Below, piece after piece: positions 24,368 to 32,804 of a stretch of DNA of 37,725 nt. This stretch comes from DASVTR01 sp033855775. GTDB taxonomy: Bacteria > Acidobacteriota > Blastocatellia > Pyrinomonadales > Pyrinomonadaceae. The DNA lies in NCBI GenBank assembly GCA_033855775.1, contig JAWVFT010000093.1, positions 1 to 37,725 on the forward strand, in the 5' to 3' direction. Numbering within the stretch: position 1 is the stretch's first letter; each line of letters opens with the position of its first letter. The notes below the pieces were generated by a model that saw nothing but the letters and a program-made list of their open reading frames with translations, searched no databases and had not been told where the DNA came from. The translations under genes were made by a program, and so were the position numbers.

Positions 24368-24859
24368 ATGACCCCCATTTCGACACGGATTATCGCCAGA
24401 GGCGCGTGGCTCGCCCTCGGCGCATGTTTGTTCATCTCGCTCTTGGTCGCGCCTGCTTCGCGGCAGGCGTCGGCAAGCGCGCAGACAGACAAAGCCGACA
24501 AGCCGCTCTATCATGATTACAAAGGCATAGAGCTAGGCATGACGCAGGACGAAGTGCGCAAGAAGCTCGGCAATCCGAAGGACAAAGAAGAGACGCAGGA
24601 TTTTTATCTCTTCTCCGACAAAGAGACGGCGCAGATTTTCTACCAGACGAAGAAGGTCGTCGCCGTCACCGTCAGCTACCTGGGCGCTAAGACCAGCGCG
24701 CCGGAAGCGAAAGCCGTCTTCGGCTCGCCCGTTGAGCCGACGGCGGACGGGCGCGTCTACAAGTTGGTGCGTTACAAAGATGCGGGCTACTGGGTTTCTT
24801 ACAGTCGCATCAACGGCGACGAGCCGATGGTCACTGTGACGATGCAAAAGTTGCAGTGA
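24368..24859 (+). CDS. Small exported BamE-like protein
   Basis: 163 residues. The ATG at 24368 follows GAGGAGG by about 8 bases. A signal peptide (LALGACLFISLLVAPASRQASASAQ) is followed by YHDYKGIELGMTQDEVRKKLGNPKDKE, the pattern G...GMT..EV...LG.P of SmpA/OmlA (BamE-like) domains. The rest is beta-rich (TAQIFYQTKKVVAVTVSYL) with a second, weaker copy around APEAKAVFGSPVEP. It lacks a lipobox, unlike true BamE, so an outer-membrane assembly role is not implied. It is a single gene with its own promoter. Confidence 0.75.
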   Translation: MTPISTRIIARGAWLALGACLFISLLVAPASRQASASAQTDKADKPLYHDYKGIELGMTQDEVRKKLGNPKDKEETQDFYLFSDKETAQIFYQTKKVVAVTVSYLGAKTSAPEAKAVFGSPVEPTADGRVYKLVRYKDAGYWVSYSRINGDEPMVTVTMQKLQ

Positions 24860-25192
24860 TGTTGCAAGTAAGTTATACGGCAACCCGGTAGCCGGTAGAT
24901 GAATCAGAGCAGGCAGACACGAGCCTCTTCCCGCGAGGCTTCTGGCAGCATGTGCCTACTTTCCATCATTCCGCGCGGGCAGCAAACCCGGCAAACGTGG
25001 TATGATGTGAAAGCAAAAAAACACTGCTGCACAACTTAATCGTAATTCTCTCCCGTTACTTTCCCCTTTGCGAAGAAGTTAGTCCCCTTATGTCAACAGC
25101 AGCCGGCGGTCGCGGCTCACAAACCAGTCGCGCCGGCGAATGCAATATCGAGGGTTTGAAAGGAATAGGTTCTCAAATTGGAGGGAAAGATA
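24860..25192 (+). promoter_or_regulatory. Intergenic region with an extended -10 promoter and long leader
   Basis: An extended -10 box TGGTATGAT (24998-25006) would give a leader of about 180 bases before the start at 25193. The leader can fold a hairpin (GCCGGCG at 25102 with CGCCGGC at 25131). Upstream of the promoter, GAGCCTC (24921) and GAGGCT (24935) form a short hairpin after the 24368 gene. No known riboswitch class is recognised. Confidence 0.45.
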
Positions 25193-27187
25193 ATGGTTCA
25201 AGTCAGAAGATTTATTTTAGCTGTCATGGTCGTGACGCTTGGCGGGCTCGGCATGACAGCCGAAGCGCAGCGTCGCCCCTACCGCATCACAGATCAACAG
25301 CTTCAGCAATTAATCAGTCGCATCGAAACGCGCACGGACGTTTTTCGCCAGAGCATTGATGCCACGCTCGACCGCAGTCGCTACGACGGCACGCGCGCCG
25401 AAGACGACATCAACAGCTTCGTCCGCGATTTTGAAAACGCGACCAACCAACTGCGCGACCGTTTCAACGGCCATCAATCGGTGGCCGCAGACGTGCAGAA
25501 TGTCCTTGACCGCGCGGCCTTCATCAATAGCTTCGTGCAGCGCAACCGGCTCGGCGCGCGCGTCCCGCGCGACTGGTCAAGCCTGAGGATGGATTTGGAC
25601 GAGTTGGCGCGCGCCTACGGCGTCACCTGGAACTGGGCCAATCCGGGCTCTTCGTCGTCCACTTATCCGACGGGAACGAACACCGGAACACCTTATCGTG
25701 TCAGCGAGCAAGAATTGCGACAGTTAATCATGCGCATTGACAATCGCTCTTCCAGATTCCGCAGCAGCATCAGCGCCGCGCTTAACGACAGTCGTTATAA
25801 CGGCAGAAATCGTGAAGACCGCATCAACGAGTTGGTGCAAAACTTTGATGCCGCGGCCTTGCGCCTGCGCAACAACTTCAACAGCCGCCAGTCAACGACC
25901 GCAGACGTGCAGGAAGTCTTAAACACGGCGGGCCGCATTGACCGCTTCATGCAGCGCAACCAGCTTGACCAGAGCGCCGAAAACGATTGGTCGCTGCTGC
26001 GCGCGGATTTGAGCACGCTCGCCAGCTACTACAACGTCTCCTGGAATTGGGACGCCACGACGGGGCCGGGTCAGGGCGGCGGCTACGGGCCGGGGCAAGG
26101 CGGCGGTGGCGGCATCGGCATCGGCTCGAATCGCCTGACGGGAACTTACCGTCTCGACACGACTCGCAGCGACGATGCGCGCGTCGCTGCGCAACAGGCG
26201 ACACGCAATCTGCCCTACAGAGACCGGCAGCGCGTGCTGGATGCTTTGACCGCGCGTCTTGAATCGCCGGACCAGCTTGCGATTGACCGCAACGGTCGCA
26301 CCGTCACCATCGCTTCGTCGCGCTCGCCGCAGATTACCTTCGACGCCGATGGCCGCGTCTCTGACGAGCAATCGTCAAACGGTCGGCTGGCGCGCGTCAG
26401 CGCCACGCTCAACGGCGAGCAACTGGTGGTCAGTTCGACGGGACAGCGCGACACGGACTTCTCCGTGACGTTCGAACCCATCGAGAATGGCCGTCGCCTG
26501 CGCGTCACGCGTCGCATCAGCGACATCAACCTGACGGCTCCCGTCGTCGTTCAATCAACGTACGACAAGATTTCGGAGGCAGCCCGTTTTGACATCTACA
26601 CGGGACCGCAGAACTATCCGAGCAATACGACGACCGGCGCGACCAGCGGCGATTTCGTCGTGCCGAACGGCGTGCAACTCGTCGGCACGCTGAACAATAA
26701 TCTGACGACGCGCGACACGCGGGATAACGACCGCTTCACGATGACCATCAATTCGCCTTCGGAATATAACGGCGCTGTCATCGAAGGCTACGTCACCAGC
26801 GTCAGCCGTGGCGGGCGCGTTTCGGGTCGCTCCGGCATGACCTTCAACTTCGACACCATTCGCCTGCGCAACGGGCAGACTTATCGCTTCGCGGGCGTCG
26901 TCGAAGGCGCGCGCACGACGAGCGGCGAAAGCGTCCGCGTTGATAACGAAGGCGCGGTGCAGGAGGGCGACAGCCGCACTAACACGACCGCCAAGCGCGC
27001 GGCGATTGGCACAGCCCTTGGCGCTGTCATCGGCGCGATTGCGGGCGGCGGCAAGGGCGCGGCCATCGGCGCTGTCATCGGCGCAGGCGGCGGCGCTGGC
27101 TCCGTCTACGTTCAGGGCCAGGACGACCTCGAACTGCTGAACGGAACCGAACTCACGGTGCGCTCGACCGGGCCGCTGAACAGGTAA
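25193..27187 (+). CDS. Large exported protein with duplicated helical domain and C-terminal glycine zipper
   Basis: 664 residues from the ATG at 25193 (GGAGGG 6 bases upstream). Signal peptide (FILAVMVVTLGGLGMTAEAQ). Two closely related helical modules of about 120 residues follow, at 29-148 and 168-287: YRITDQQLQQLISRIETR with SRYDGTRAEDDIN in the first, YRVSEQELRQLIMRIDNR with SRYNGRNREDRIN in the second, both ending in V[TS]WNW. A Gly-rich linker (about 290-313) leads to a beta-rich region (NRLTGTYRLDTTRSDDAR, TVTIASSRSPQITFDADG). A Gly-zipper segment at about 605-638 (GTALGAVIGAIAGGGKGAA) could insert in the outer membrane. No function is known. Confidence 0.82.
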   Translation: MVQVRRFILAVMVVTLGGLGMTAEAQRRPYRITDQQLQQLISRIETRTDVFRQSIDATLDRSRYDGTRAEDDINSFVRDFENATNQLRDRFNGHQSVAADVQNVLDRAAFINSFVQRNRLGARVPRDWSSLRMDLDELARAYGVTWNWANPGSSSSTYPTGTNTGTPYRVSEQELRQLIMRIDNRSSRFRSSISAALNDSRYNGRNREDRINELVQNFDAAALRLRNNFNSRQSTTADVQEVLNTAGRIDRFMQRNQLDQSAENDWSLLRADLSTLASYYNVSWNWDATTGPGQGGGYGPGQGGGGGIGIGSNRLTGTYRLDTTRSDDARVAAQQATRNLPYRDRQRVLDALTARLESPDQLAIDRNGRTVTIASSRSPQITFDADGRVSDEQSSNGRLARVSATLNGEQLVVSSTGQRDTDFSVTFEPIENGRRLRVTRRISDINLTAPVVVQSTYDKISEAARFDIYTGPQNYPSNTTTGATSGDFVVPNGVQLVGTLNNNLTTRDTRDNDRFTMTINSPSEYNGAVIEGYVTSVSRGGRVSGRSGMTFNFDTIRLRNGQTYRFAGVVEGARTTSGESVRVDNEGAVQEGDSRTNTTAKRAAIGTALGAVIGAIAGGGKGAAIGAVIGAGGGAGSVYVQGQDDLELLNGTELTVRSTGPLNR

Positions 27188-27440
27188 CAGCCTCCGGCGA
27201 TTAAGCCGAAGGCTCTCAAACACGGCGACCGCAAGACGGCGATTCAGTTATGCTGAACTCGTCCGTCCTGCGGTCGTCGTAGTTTTGTCCGTTAAGAAAG
27301 AACGACGCGAGCCACGCTTTTAAGATTGATGATTCACGACCAAAGCCCGCCGCAACTTGACCGGACAATTTTCCATGACGACATAAAAGCGCTAGGATTC
27401 TCCGGCGTTTGACGAATCACTGAGGAGCATTGGACGACCC

Positions 27441-28748
27441 TTGGCGAGCGCGACCACCATTCTCAGCAGCCTGCCGGACCATTTGCGACTGCAACGTCTC
27501 GAAGCGTTGGTCGTCGCCAGCGAAGCCCTCAACCGCGCCTCCGGCTTAGACGACATCTTGCGCGCCATCCTCGATTTGATTTCCACACAGCTTGAATGCG
27601 AACGAGCGACCGTCTTTCTGCTCGACCAGCGCACGGGCAAGTTGCATGCGCGCCAGATGGCAGGCTCGCAGCAGATGGATGGGTCGCAGCCGGTCGAGAT
27701 AATCTTGGAGCGCGGCGTGGGCGTGGCGGGCTACGTCGCGGAGACAGGCGAGAGCGTGCTCATCAACGACGTGCGCGCAGACCCGCGTTTCGACCCTTCG
27801 ACTGACCTCCGCACAGGCTTTCTCACCAGAAACATGCTCTGCGCTGCGCTACGCAAGCCGGGCGGTGCGCTGCTCGGCTCCCTGCAAGCCATCAACGCCC
27901 GCGCCGAAATGTTCACGGATGCAGACCTCGCCTATCTTGAATCGTTCGCGGCTCTGGCCGCCATCGCCGTCGAGCGCGAGCAGTGGGCGCAGGCTGCATT
28001 CCGCGCCAAGCTGCTTTCGACGGAGATGGAACTGGCGCGCAAAATTCAACAACGACTGCTGCCCGCGCCCGGCCAACTCGATTTGCCGCAACCCTACAGC
28101 GCATGGGGCATGAGCCAACCTTGCTATGACGTGGGCGGCGACACCTACGATATTGTCATGCTGCCTTCGGGTGACTGCGCCTTCTGGGTGGCGGACGTGA
28201 GCGGCAAGGGCATCGGCGCGGCGTTGTTGATGACGACGCTGCAAACGGAGCTCAGAGCCTTCGTGCGCTCCACGGCAGACTTGAGCCAACTCGCCTTCGA
28301 GTTGAACGGCAGAGTCAACAAAGTGGCTCCGCTCGGCACCTACGCGACGCTTTTTCTTGGCGTCATCTCGGTGGCAAACAGACGCCTGCGCTTTCTCAAC
28401 GCGGGCCACTTGCCGCCCGTCTGGATTAATTCGCAGAGCGCGACGGAGCGAGACTTTCCGCCCGGCGGCATGCCCATCGGCTTGCTTCCCGGCAGCCGCT
28501 ACGAAACGGGCGAAACGACATTCTTGACGGGCGAGCGGCTCGCGGTCTTCAGCGACGGCGTGACGGATGCGGTCAACACCGCGGGCGAAGCTTTCAATGC
28601 CGAGCGAGTGGCAGCACAGCTCGCGCGCATCAAGACGGCGCAGGATGTCGCTTTGATTGGCGCGGGCTTTCTGGCCGAACTTGACCGCTTTCGCATCGGA
28701 GCGCAAGCGCAGGATGACACGACCTTCCTCGTCATCGGCTTCGATTGA
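27441..28748 (+). CDS. GAF domain/SpoIIE-type PP2C serine phosphatase
   Basis: 435 residues from a TTG start at 27441; GAGGAG lies about 13 bases before it and no ATG is available. Residues 20-175 are a GAF domain (LDDILRAILDLISTQLECERATVFLLD, GVAGYVAETGESVLINDVRADPRFD, LCAALRKPGGALLGSLQAIN). Residues 185-435 are a SpoIIE phosphatase: MELARKIQQRLLPAP, YDVGGDTYDIV and WVADVSGKGIGAALLM for the metal aspartates, then FLNAGHLPPVW, GMPIGLLPGS, AVFSDGVTDAVN and DDTTFLVI. Such proteins dephosphorylate anti-anti-sigma factors in partner-switching modules; the GAF part senses the signal. No partner STAS or kinase gene is nearby. Confidence 0.93.
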   Translation: MASATTILSSLPDHLRLQRLEALVVASEALNRASGLDDILRAILDLISTQLECERATVFLLDQRTGKLHARQMAGSQQMDGSQPVEIILERGVGVAGYVAETGESVLINDVRADPRFDPSTDLRTGFLTRNMLCAALRKPGGALLGSLQAINARAEMFTDADLAYLESFAALAAIAVEREQWAQAAFRAKLLSTEMELARKIQQRLLPAPGQLDLPQPYSAWGMSQPCYDVGGDTYDIVMLPSGDCAFWVADVSGKGIGAALLMTTLQTELRAFVRSTADLSQLAFELNGRVNKVAPLGTYATLFLGVISVANRRLRFLNAGHLPPVWINSQSATERDFPPGGMPIGLLPGSRYETGETTFLTGERLAVFSDGVTDAVNTAGEAFNAERVAAQLARIKTAQDVALIGAGFLAELDRFRIGAQAQDDTTFLVIGFD

Positions 28749-28773
28749 AACTCGTCATCGGCTTCGATTAAAA
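28728..28773 (+). repeat. 23-bp tandem duplication of the phosphatase gene 3' end
   Basis: CTCGTCATCGGCTTCGATT plus GAAA (28728-28750) is repeated at 28751-28773 with one change. The TGA stop is in the first copy, so the second is untranslated. Confidence 0.85.
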
Positions 28774-28817
28774 ACGACACGCGCGCTCTTTGCCTTGAGG
28801 CCGAGCGCGCGTGTCGT
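28774..28817. terminator. Bidirectional terminator
   Basis: A perfect 15-bp stem (ACGACACGCGCGCTC at 28774-28788 with its complement at 28803-28817) lies between convergent genes. On the minus strand it is followed by TTTTT, on the plus strand by a GTTGGTTGTTG stretch. Confidence 0.85.
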
Positions 28818-28898
28818 GTTGGTTGTTGCTGTCTTGATGCGGGAAGAAGAACGACGTTCAAAGCATCGTCAATTCTTTTTCACCACATCGCTTGAACG

Positions 28899-31523
28899 TC
28901 AGTCTCCATGAATCATCGCCTCCGATGATTGTGCCTGCAAAGTGGTATCGCCGAGCAAGATTCCGTCAGCTCCCACATTCGAATCTCCCAACAGAATGCC
29001 GTCGCCGAGCAGATAACCATCGCCGAGCAGATAGCCGTCACCGAGCAGGTATCCGGTCGGCAGAAACGGCGTGCCGTTGCCCATCGAATTGCCGTTGCTC
29101 GTCATGATATTGTCGCCGAGCAGGATGCCGTTGCCAATCATCGTGTTGTCGCCGAGCAGGATGCCATCGCCGAGCAACCAGCCGTCGCCGAGCAGGTAGC
29201 CCGTGCCGTAGATTCGCTGGTACTCCATGATGAGATTCGTGCCGCTGGCGGACGCGCTGCCGAAGACGATGCCCGCAGACCAGGGGAAAGCGTAGCCCGC
29301 GATGGTTGTTTGCGGCGTCGGCGGCGTGGTCGTGGTCAGCATCGGCGAGCCGACCGCCGTGTTGTTGTTCAGATTAGTGCGCACCAGTTTGGCCAGGCGG
29401 ACGGCGCCTTCGATGTTGAGTTGGCCCGCGCCCTGTTCCAGCATGTTCGCGCCGGAGAGAGGCTGCGACGTGTACATCAGAATCATCTTGACCATGTTCG
29501 GCGTCAGCTTCGGATTGACCTGGAGCAAGAGAGCCGCCGCGCCTGCGACGAGGGGCGTCGCCATAGAGGTTCCGCTCAAGTACATCAACTTTTTGTTGTC
29601 GGTGTCGGTGATGCCCGAATCCAGTTCCGGGTGCTGCTGAACGAGAAGATTCGGATTGTCTGCGCCGTTGTCGGCTTCGGCAAAGATGAGCTTGTTGCCG
29701 GGAGCAACCATGTCAGGCTTCGCCAGGTTATCGTAATGCTTGACGCCGTTTGCGTCCGTCATGTAGCTGCGCGTCGGCCCGCGCGAACTGTAGGTCGCCA
29801 TGCCGTCATCGCTGCGCGAGTCCGTGCTGAAGGTGTTGGTCGCGCCGACCGTAATCGCCGAAGGCTCGTTGCCGGGCGAATGAATGTGGCCGTAGACTTT
29901 CTGGCCCGCGTCATTCTTGCCGTTGTTGCCGGCGGCAGCGACGACGACCAGTCCCGCGTCAACCAGCTTGCGCACGGCGCGGCAAACCGGGTCGTTTTGA
30001 TAAGAATCAATCGCGGGCGCGCCGATGCTCATGTTGACGACGCGGATGCTGTACTTGTCTTTGTTAAGCGGGTTGGCTGAACTGACGACCTTGTTCGGGT
30101 CGGCGGGCGTGAGCAGCCAGTTCAAGGCGTTGAGCAAGTCGGAAGTCTTGCCCACGCCCTGCGAATTGAGCACGCGCAGGTTGATGATGCTCGCGCCGGG
30201 CGCGATGCCTGAGTAAGCCGAGCCGGAGGCAGTGCTGAGGCCAGCCGCCGCCGCCGTGACGTGCGTGCCGTGGCCGTAATAATCGAGGTCGGGTTTGTTC
30301 TCAGTCGTAAAGTCCTTCTTAAACTTGATGCGCCCGTCAACCGCTTTGTGTTTGATGTCAATGCCGGAATCAATCACTGCGATGCCGATGCCTGCGCCGT
30401 CGAGCGTGTACGTGGTGCCGATGAGGCCGAGGATTGAGCCGCCCTGTTGTGTGCGCACGAGGTCTGCGCCGGTCGTGGACGTGACGTGGCCGAATGATTG
30501 GACGCTGCGGTCGAGCGAGATGTAATTGGTCGCGCCGCTCGCCGCTAATTCTTCGAGGGCTTTAACGGGAACGTCAACCTTCATCGCTCCGAGTTGCGAC
30601 ATCCTGTCGCTGATGATGATGCCATGACGACGGAGCAGCGCGCTCACTTCCTGATTCTTCAAGTCGTCCACTTGCAGGATGACGCCGACGCGCTCGTTGT
30701 TGCCGCCCGCGCTCTTCATCATCTGTCGCAAATCAGCAGAGACTTTATCGCCCGCAAACGGCTCTTCGTTTGAAGCGCTCGCTTTGCTGTCGTTCGATGC
30801 GCTCGACTGCGCTTTGTCGTCATCGTTGACGCGGACCGTCTGGAAGAGCGCGGCGAGCGTTTCATCGCCCGCGATGTATTGAGCATATGCTTCCGCTGAG
30901 GCCGCGCCGATTAAGCGCAACTCGTTGCGCCCAAGTGCTTCGCGGAGCGTGGCCGCCGCCTGACGATTGGCATACGCGCCGACGAATTGATGAAGCTCAT
31001 CAACAAACAGGATGACTTCGCCTTTGGCCTGAGCCGTCTCGGCCAGGACGGATTGCAACCGCGCCACAAATTCCGCAGACTCTTTGGCCCCGGCAAACAG
31101 CTTGTCCAGATTAAGACTGAAGACTTGCTTGCCTGCCAACTCTTGCGGGACATCGCCCGTCACAATCTTCCTTGCCAACTCTCCGGCGAGAGCTTCACTG
31201 TTGAGCTTCGATTCGCCGACGAGCAGTGGATTGTTTCGTGTGCCGCGCGCAAGGATTCGCGCGATGCGTTGAAGCTCTGCTTCGTGGCCGTTCGTTGCCT
31301 GAAGACGACCACGACGCGCTAGCTCCGTCAGGTCAGTGGCGTACTGGCGCAGGGCGCGCAACTTCAATGCGTCGCGCTTTGCTGCGGCTTTACTGCCGCG
31401 TGCCGACTCCTGCCGTCCCTGCGCAAATGCCTGCTGGCTCAACAGCGGCCCTGCCACCATTGAGAGCATGAGCGAACAGGCGACCAAGATAGCGACGAGG
31501 GGAAATCCCGCAATCTTTTTCAT
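28899..31523 (-). CDS. Secreted subtilisin-family (S8) protease fused to a degenerate ClpB-type AAA+ domain
   Basis: 874 residues from the ATG at 31523, with GAGG about 9 bases upstream (a TTG at 31532 is possible). Signal peptide to about residue 35. Residues about 55-240 resemble the first nucleotide-binding domain of ClpB/ClpC: ILARGTRNNPLLVGES, then ARKIVTGDVPQELAGKQVFSL, Walker B VILFVDELH (D175, E176) and ELRLIGAASAEAYAQYI. The Walker A loop is GESKLNSEAL instead of GxxGxGKT, so ATP binding is unlikely. An inhibitor-I9-like propeptide follows (about 270-355). The S8 triad is D385, H421 (GHGTHV) and S653 (LSGTSMATP). The C-terminus carries LLGDG repeats. Probably an exported, surface-held protease. 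Confidence 0.88.
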   Translation of the reverse strand: MKKIAGFPLVAILVACSLMLSMVAGPLLSQQAFAQGRQESARGSKAAAKRDALKLRALRQYATDLTELARRGRLQATNGHEAELQRIARILARGTRNNPLLVGESKLNSEALAGELARKIVTGDVPQELAGKQVFSLNLDKLFAGAKESAEFVARLQSVLAETAQAKGEVILFVDELHQFVGAYANRQAAATLREALGRNELRLIGAASAEAYAQYIAGDETLAALFQTVRVNDDDKAQSSASNDSKASASNEEPFAGDKVSADLRQMMKSAGGNNERVGVILQVDDLKNQEVSALLRRHGIIISDRMSQLGAMKVDVPVKALEELAASGATNYISLDRSVQSFGHVTSTTGADLVRTQQGGSILGLIGTTYTLDGAGIGIAVIDSGIDIKHKAVDGRIKFKKDFTTENKPDLDYYGHGTHVTAAAAGLSTASGSAYSGIAPGASIINLRVLNSQGVGKTSDLLNALNWLLTPADPNKVVSSANPLNKDKYSIRVVNMSIGAPAIDSYQNDPVCRAVRKLVDAGLVVVAAAGNNGKNDAGQKVYGHIHSPGNEPSAITVGATNTFSTDSRSDDGMATYSSRGPTRSYMTDANGVKHYDNLAKPDMVAPGNKLIFAEADNGADNPNLLVQQHPELDSGITDTDNKKLMYLSGTSMATPLVAGAAALLLQVNPKLTPNMVKMILMYTSQPLSGANMLEQGAGQLNIEGAVRLAKLVRTNLNNNTAVGSPMLTTTTPPTPQTTIAGYAFPWSAGIVFGSASASGTNLIMEYQRIYGTGYLLGDGWLLGDGILLGDNTMIGNGILLGDNIMTSNGNSMGNGTPFLPTGYLLGDGYLLGDGYLLGDGILLGDSNVGADGILLGDTTLQAQSSEAMIHGD
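28935..29215 (-). repeat. 18-bp repeats encoding LLGDG hexapeptides
   Basis: Near-identical 18-bp units (TCGCCGAGCAGATARCCA type on the plus strand) encode YLLGDG, WLLGDG, ILLGDG and related hexapeptides at the protease C-terminus. About ten recognisable copies occur in two blocks, with a diverged stretch between them. Confidence 0.85.
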
Positions 31524-31847
31524 TGAACTCAACCTCTATGTTCTTTACCGAGTAAAAGTCTTTTGTGACACGCCATCAAAAAAAATTACATGATGCGCGC
31601 CTTCCCTTAAGCATCCCTCGTGCCAACTTCGAGCGACGACAAAAGCATTGATTTTCAAGGCTTTTAGCTGTCGAAGCGTGAAGGCTTGGGACATCAGAAT
31701 GACTTGTTCGGTCAGGTTGCCAGAGCTATCGTTCAAATTGGCTTGAGCCTGAAAGCTGTCCGTCGGCTGCTGATTCGAGGGCGTAGATTGAACGCATCGA
31801 GCGCGCTTGTCGAATGTGCTGGCTTTGCTGTTAAACTCCAAAATCTG
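31524..31847. other. Divergent intergenic region
   Basis: This separates the S8 protease (minus) from the AlkZ-related gene (plus). Reading frames are open on both strands but show no family features. An A/T-rich run near 31577-31588 lies about 55 bases before the protease start, where a promoter would be expected. I find no clear -35/-10 pair. Confidence 0.4.
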
Positions 31848-32690
31848 ATGGAACATTTGCCCGAAGAGATTGAAGCCTATCGTGACGGCATGTGGCGGCG
31901 CGAGCCGGAGCGGCGCGTGGAGAACGCTCTGGATGCCGAGCGGCTCATCGAAGATGTAGGTTTCTGCGCGGCCCTGACCGACGCGCGCCGCCCCGGCCCC
32001 TCGCTCTACATAGCCGTCTGCGGACGCCGCGACGCGCACATGCCGCGCAACGTTCAGAAAGACCCGGAAGCCAGCCTCGCCTGGAGGATAAAGGACGAGT
32101 TGATGCGACGCGGGCGCGTCTACTACGCCAAGCTCGCCAGGGGCCGCTCCACTTTCGTCGCGCCGCGACTTGTGCCGCATTTCAAATCGCTCTGGGGCTT
32201 GCCGCGCAAGAGCGAGCGCGAGCAACTGTCGCCGAACGCGCGGGCCGTGCTCAAGGTCTTGCGCCGCGAGTGGGAAATGGCGACCGCCGACTTACGCAAA
32301 GAGTCCGGCGTTACAGACCGCGCGCAGTTCACACGCGCCATGGATGAACTGCAACGAACAATGAAAGTGGTTCCCGGCGAGGTGTTGTATGAGCCCTGGT
32401 TCACTTACATCTGGACGCTGGCCGAGGGACGCTTTCCGCAGGAACTCTCCATGAAGGTGAGCCGTCAGGAAGCCTTGCGCGAAGTGGCGCGGGCCTTTCT
32501 GCGCAGCGCAGGGATAACACTGCGCGGCGAACTGGCGAAGGTCACTGGACTCTCTCGCCCCGACGCCGGACTCGGCAACCAGGCTCTTGTCAAGGAAGGC
32601 TACGCCGAACGCCTCGCTACAGGCGTCTACAAACTAAAGGATGAAGGCGGATGGATGAGGGATGAAAGGGAAACTATCTTTGATGAGTAG
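31848..32690 (+). CDS. AlkZ-related winged-helix protein
   Basis: 280 residues from an ATG at 31848. The open frame runs further back, to 31686, without family features, and no good ribosome-binding site is seen, so the start is uncertain. The sequence begins EEIEAYRDGMWRREPER and continues VENALDAERLIEDVGFCAALTD. It then has WRIKDELMRRGRVYYAKLARGRSTFVAP, with VLRREWEMATADLRKESGVTDRAQFTRAMDELQ looking like a winged helix-turn-helix, and ELAKVTGLSRPDA another. This resembles the AlkZ-related/YcaQ-like group, whose better-known members are DNA glycosylases that unhook crosslinks. The catalytic QxQ motif of AlkZ is not evident, so glycosylase activity is not claimed. Confidence 0.65.
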   Translation: MEHLPEEIEAYRDGMWRREPERRVENALDAERLIEDVGFCAALTDARRPGPSLYIAVCGRRDAHMPRNVQKDPEASLAWRIKDELMRRGRVYYAKLARGRSTFVAPRLVPHFKSLWGLPRKSEREQLSPNARAVLKVLRREWEMATADLRKESGVTDRAQFTRAMDELQRTMKVVPGEVLYEPWFTYIWTLAEGRFPQELSMKVSRQEALREVARAFLRSAGITLRGELAKVTGLSRPDAGLGNQALVKEGYAERLATGVYKLKDEGGWMRDERETIFDE

Positions 32691-32790
32691 CGCGAGGCTT
32701 TCATCCTTGATGAGCAGCGACGCTTTCAGTCTTGATGACTCTCATGCGGATGAAGAGCGAGGCTTTCATCACTCCTCATCTATCGCCGCC
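32640..32790. repeat. GATGA/TTTCATC-rich imperfect tandem repeats
   Basis: Several imperfect copies of a unit with GATGAG-AGCG-GGCTTTCATC lie across the end of the AlkZ-related gene and the following spacer. The wording matches the element at 5487-5556. It probably represents a small dispersed repeat family and may also serve as terminator between convergent genes. Confidence 0.6.
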
Positions 32791-32804
32791 GCTATCGTTA
32801 ACTT

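Noticed and set aside
24184..24501. N-terminal extension of the OsmC protein
   Set aside because: It overlaps the divergent 24368 gene and its promoter, and the ATG at 24183 has a strong AGGAGGA site.
27849..28706. 285-residue minus-strand frame antisense to the SpoIIE phosphatase
   Set aside because: It is antisense to a firmly identified gene and shows Arg/Ala/His-rich shadow composition.
28929..30080. 383-residue plus-strand frame antisense to the protease
   Set aside because: It lies wholly inside a well-supported gene, its composition is Arg/Val-rich, and no family motif is visible. This is a GC-rich antisense shadow.
31545..32225. 226-residue minus-strand frame overlapping the AlkZ-related gene and the protease leader
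   Set aside because: No family motif, and it conflicts with better-supported genes on both sides.
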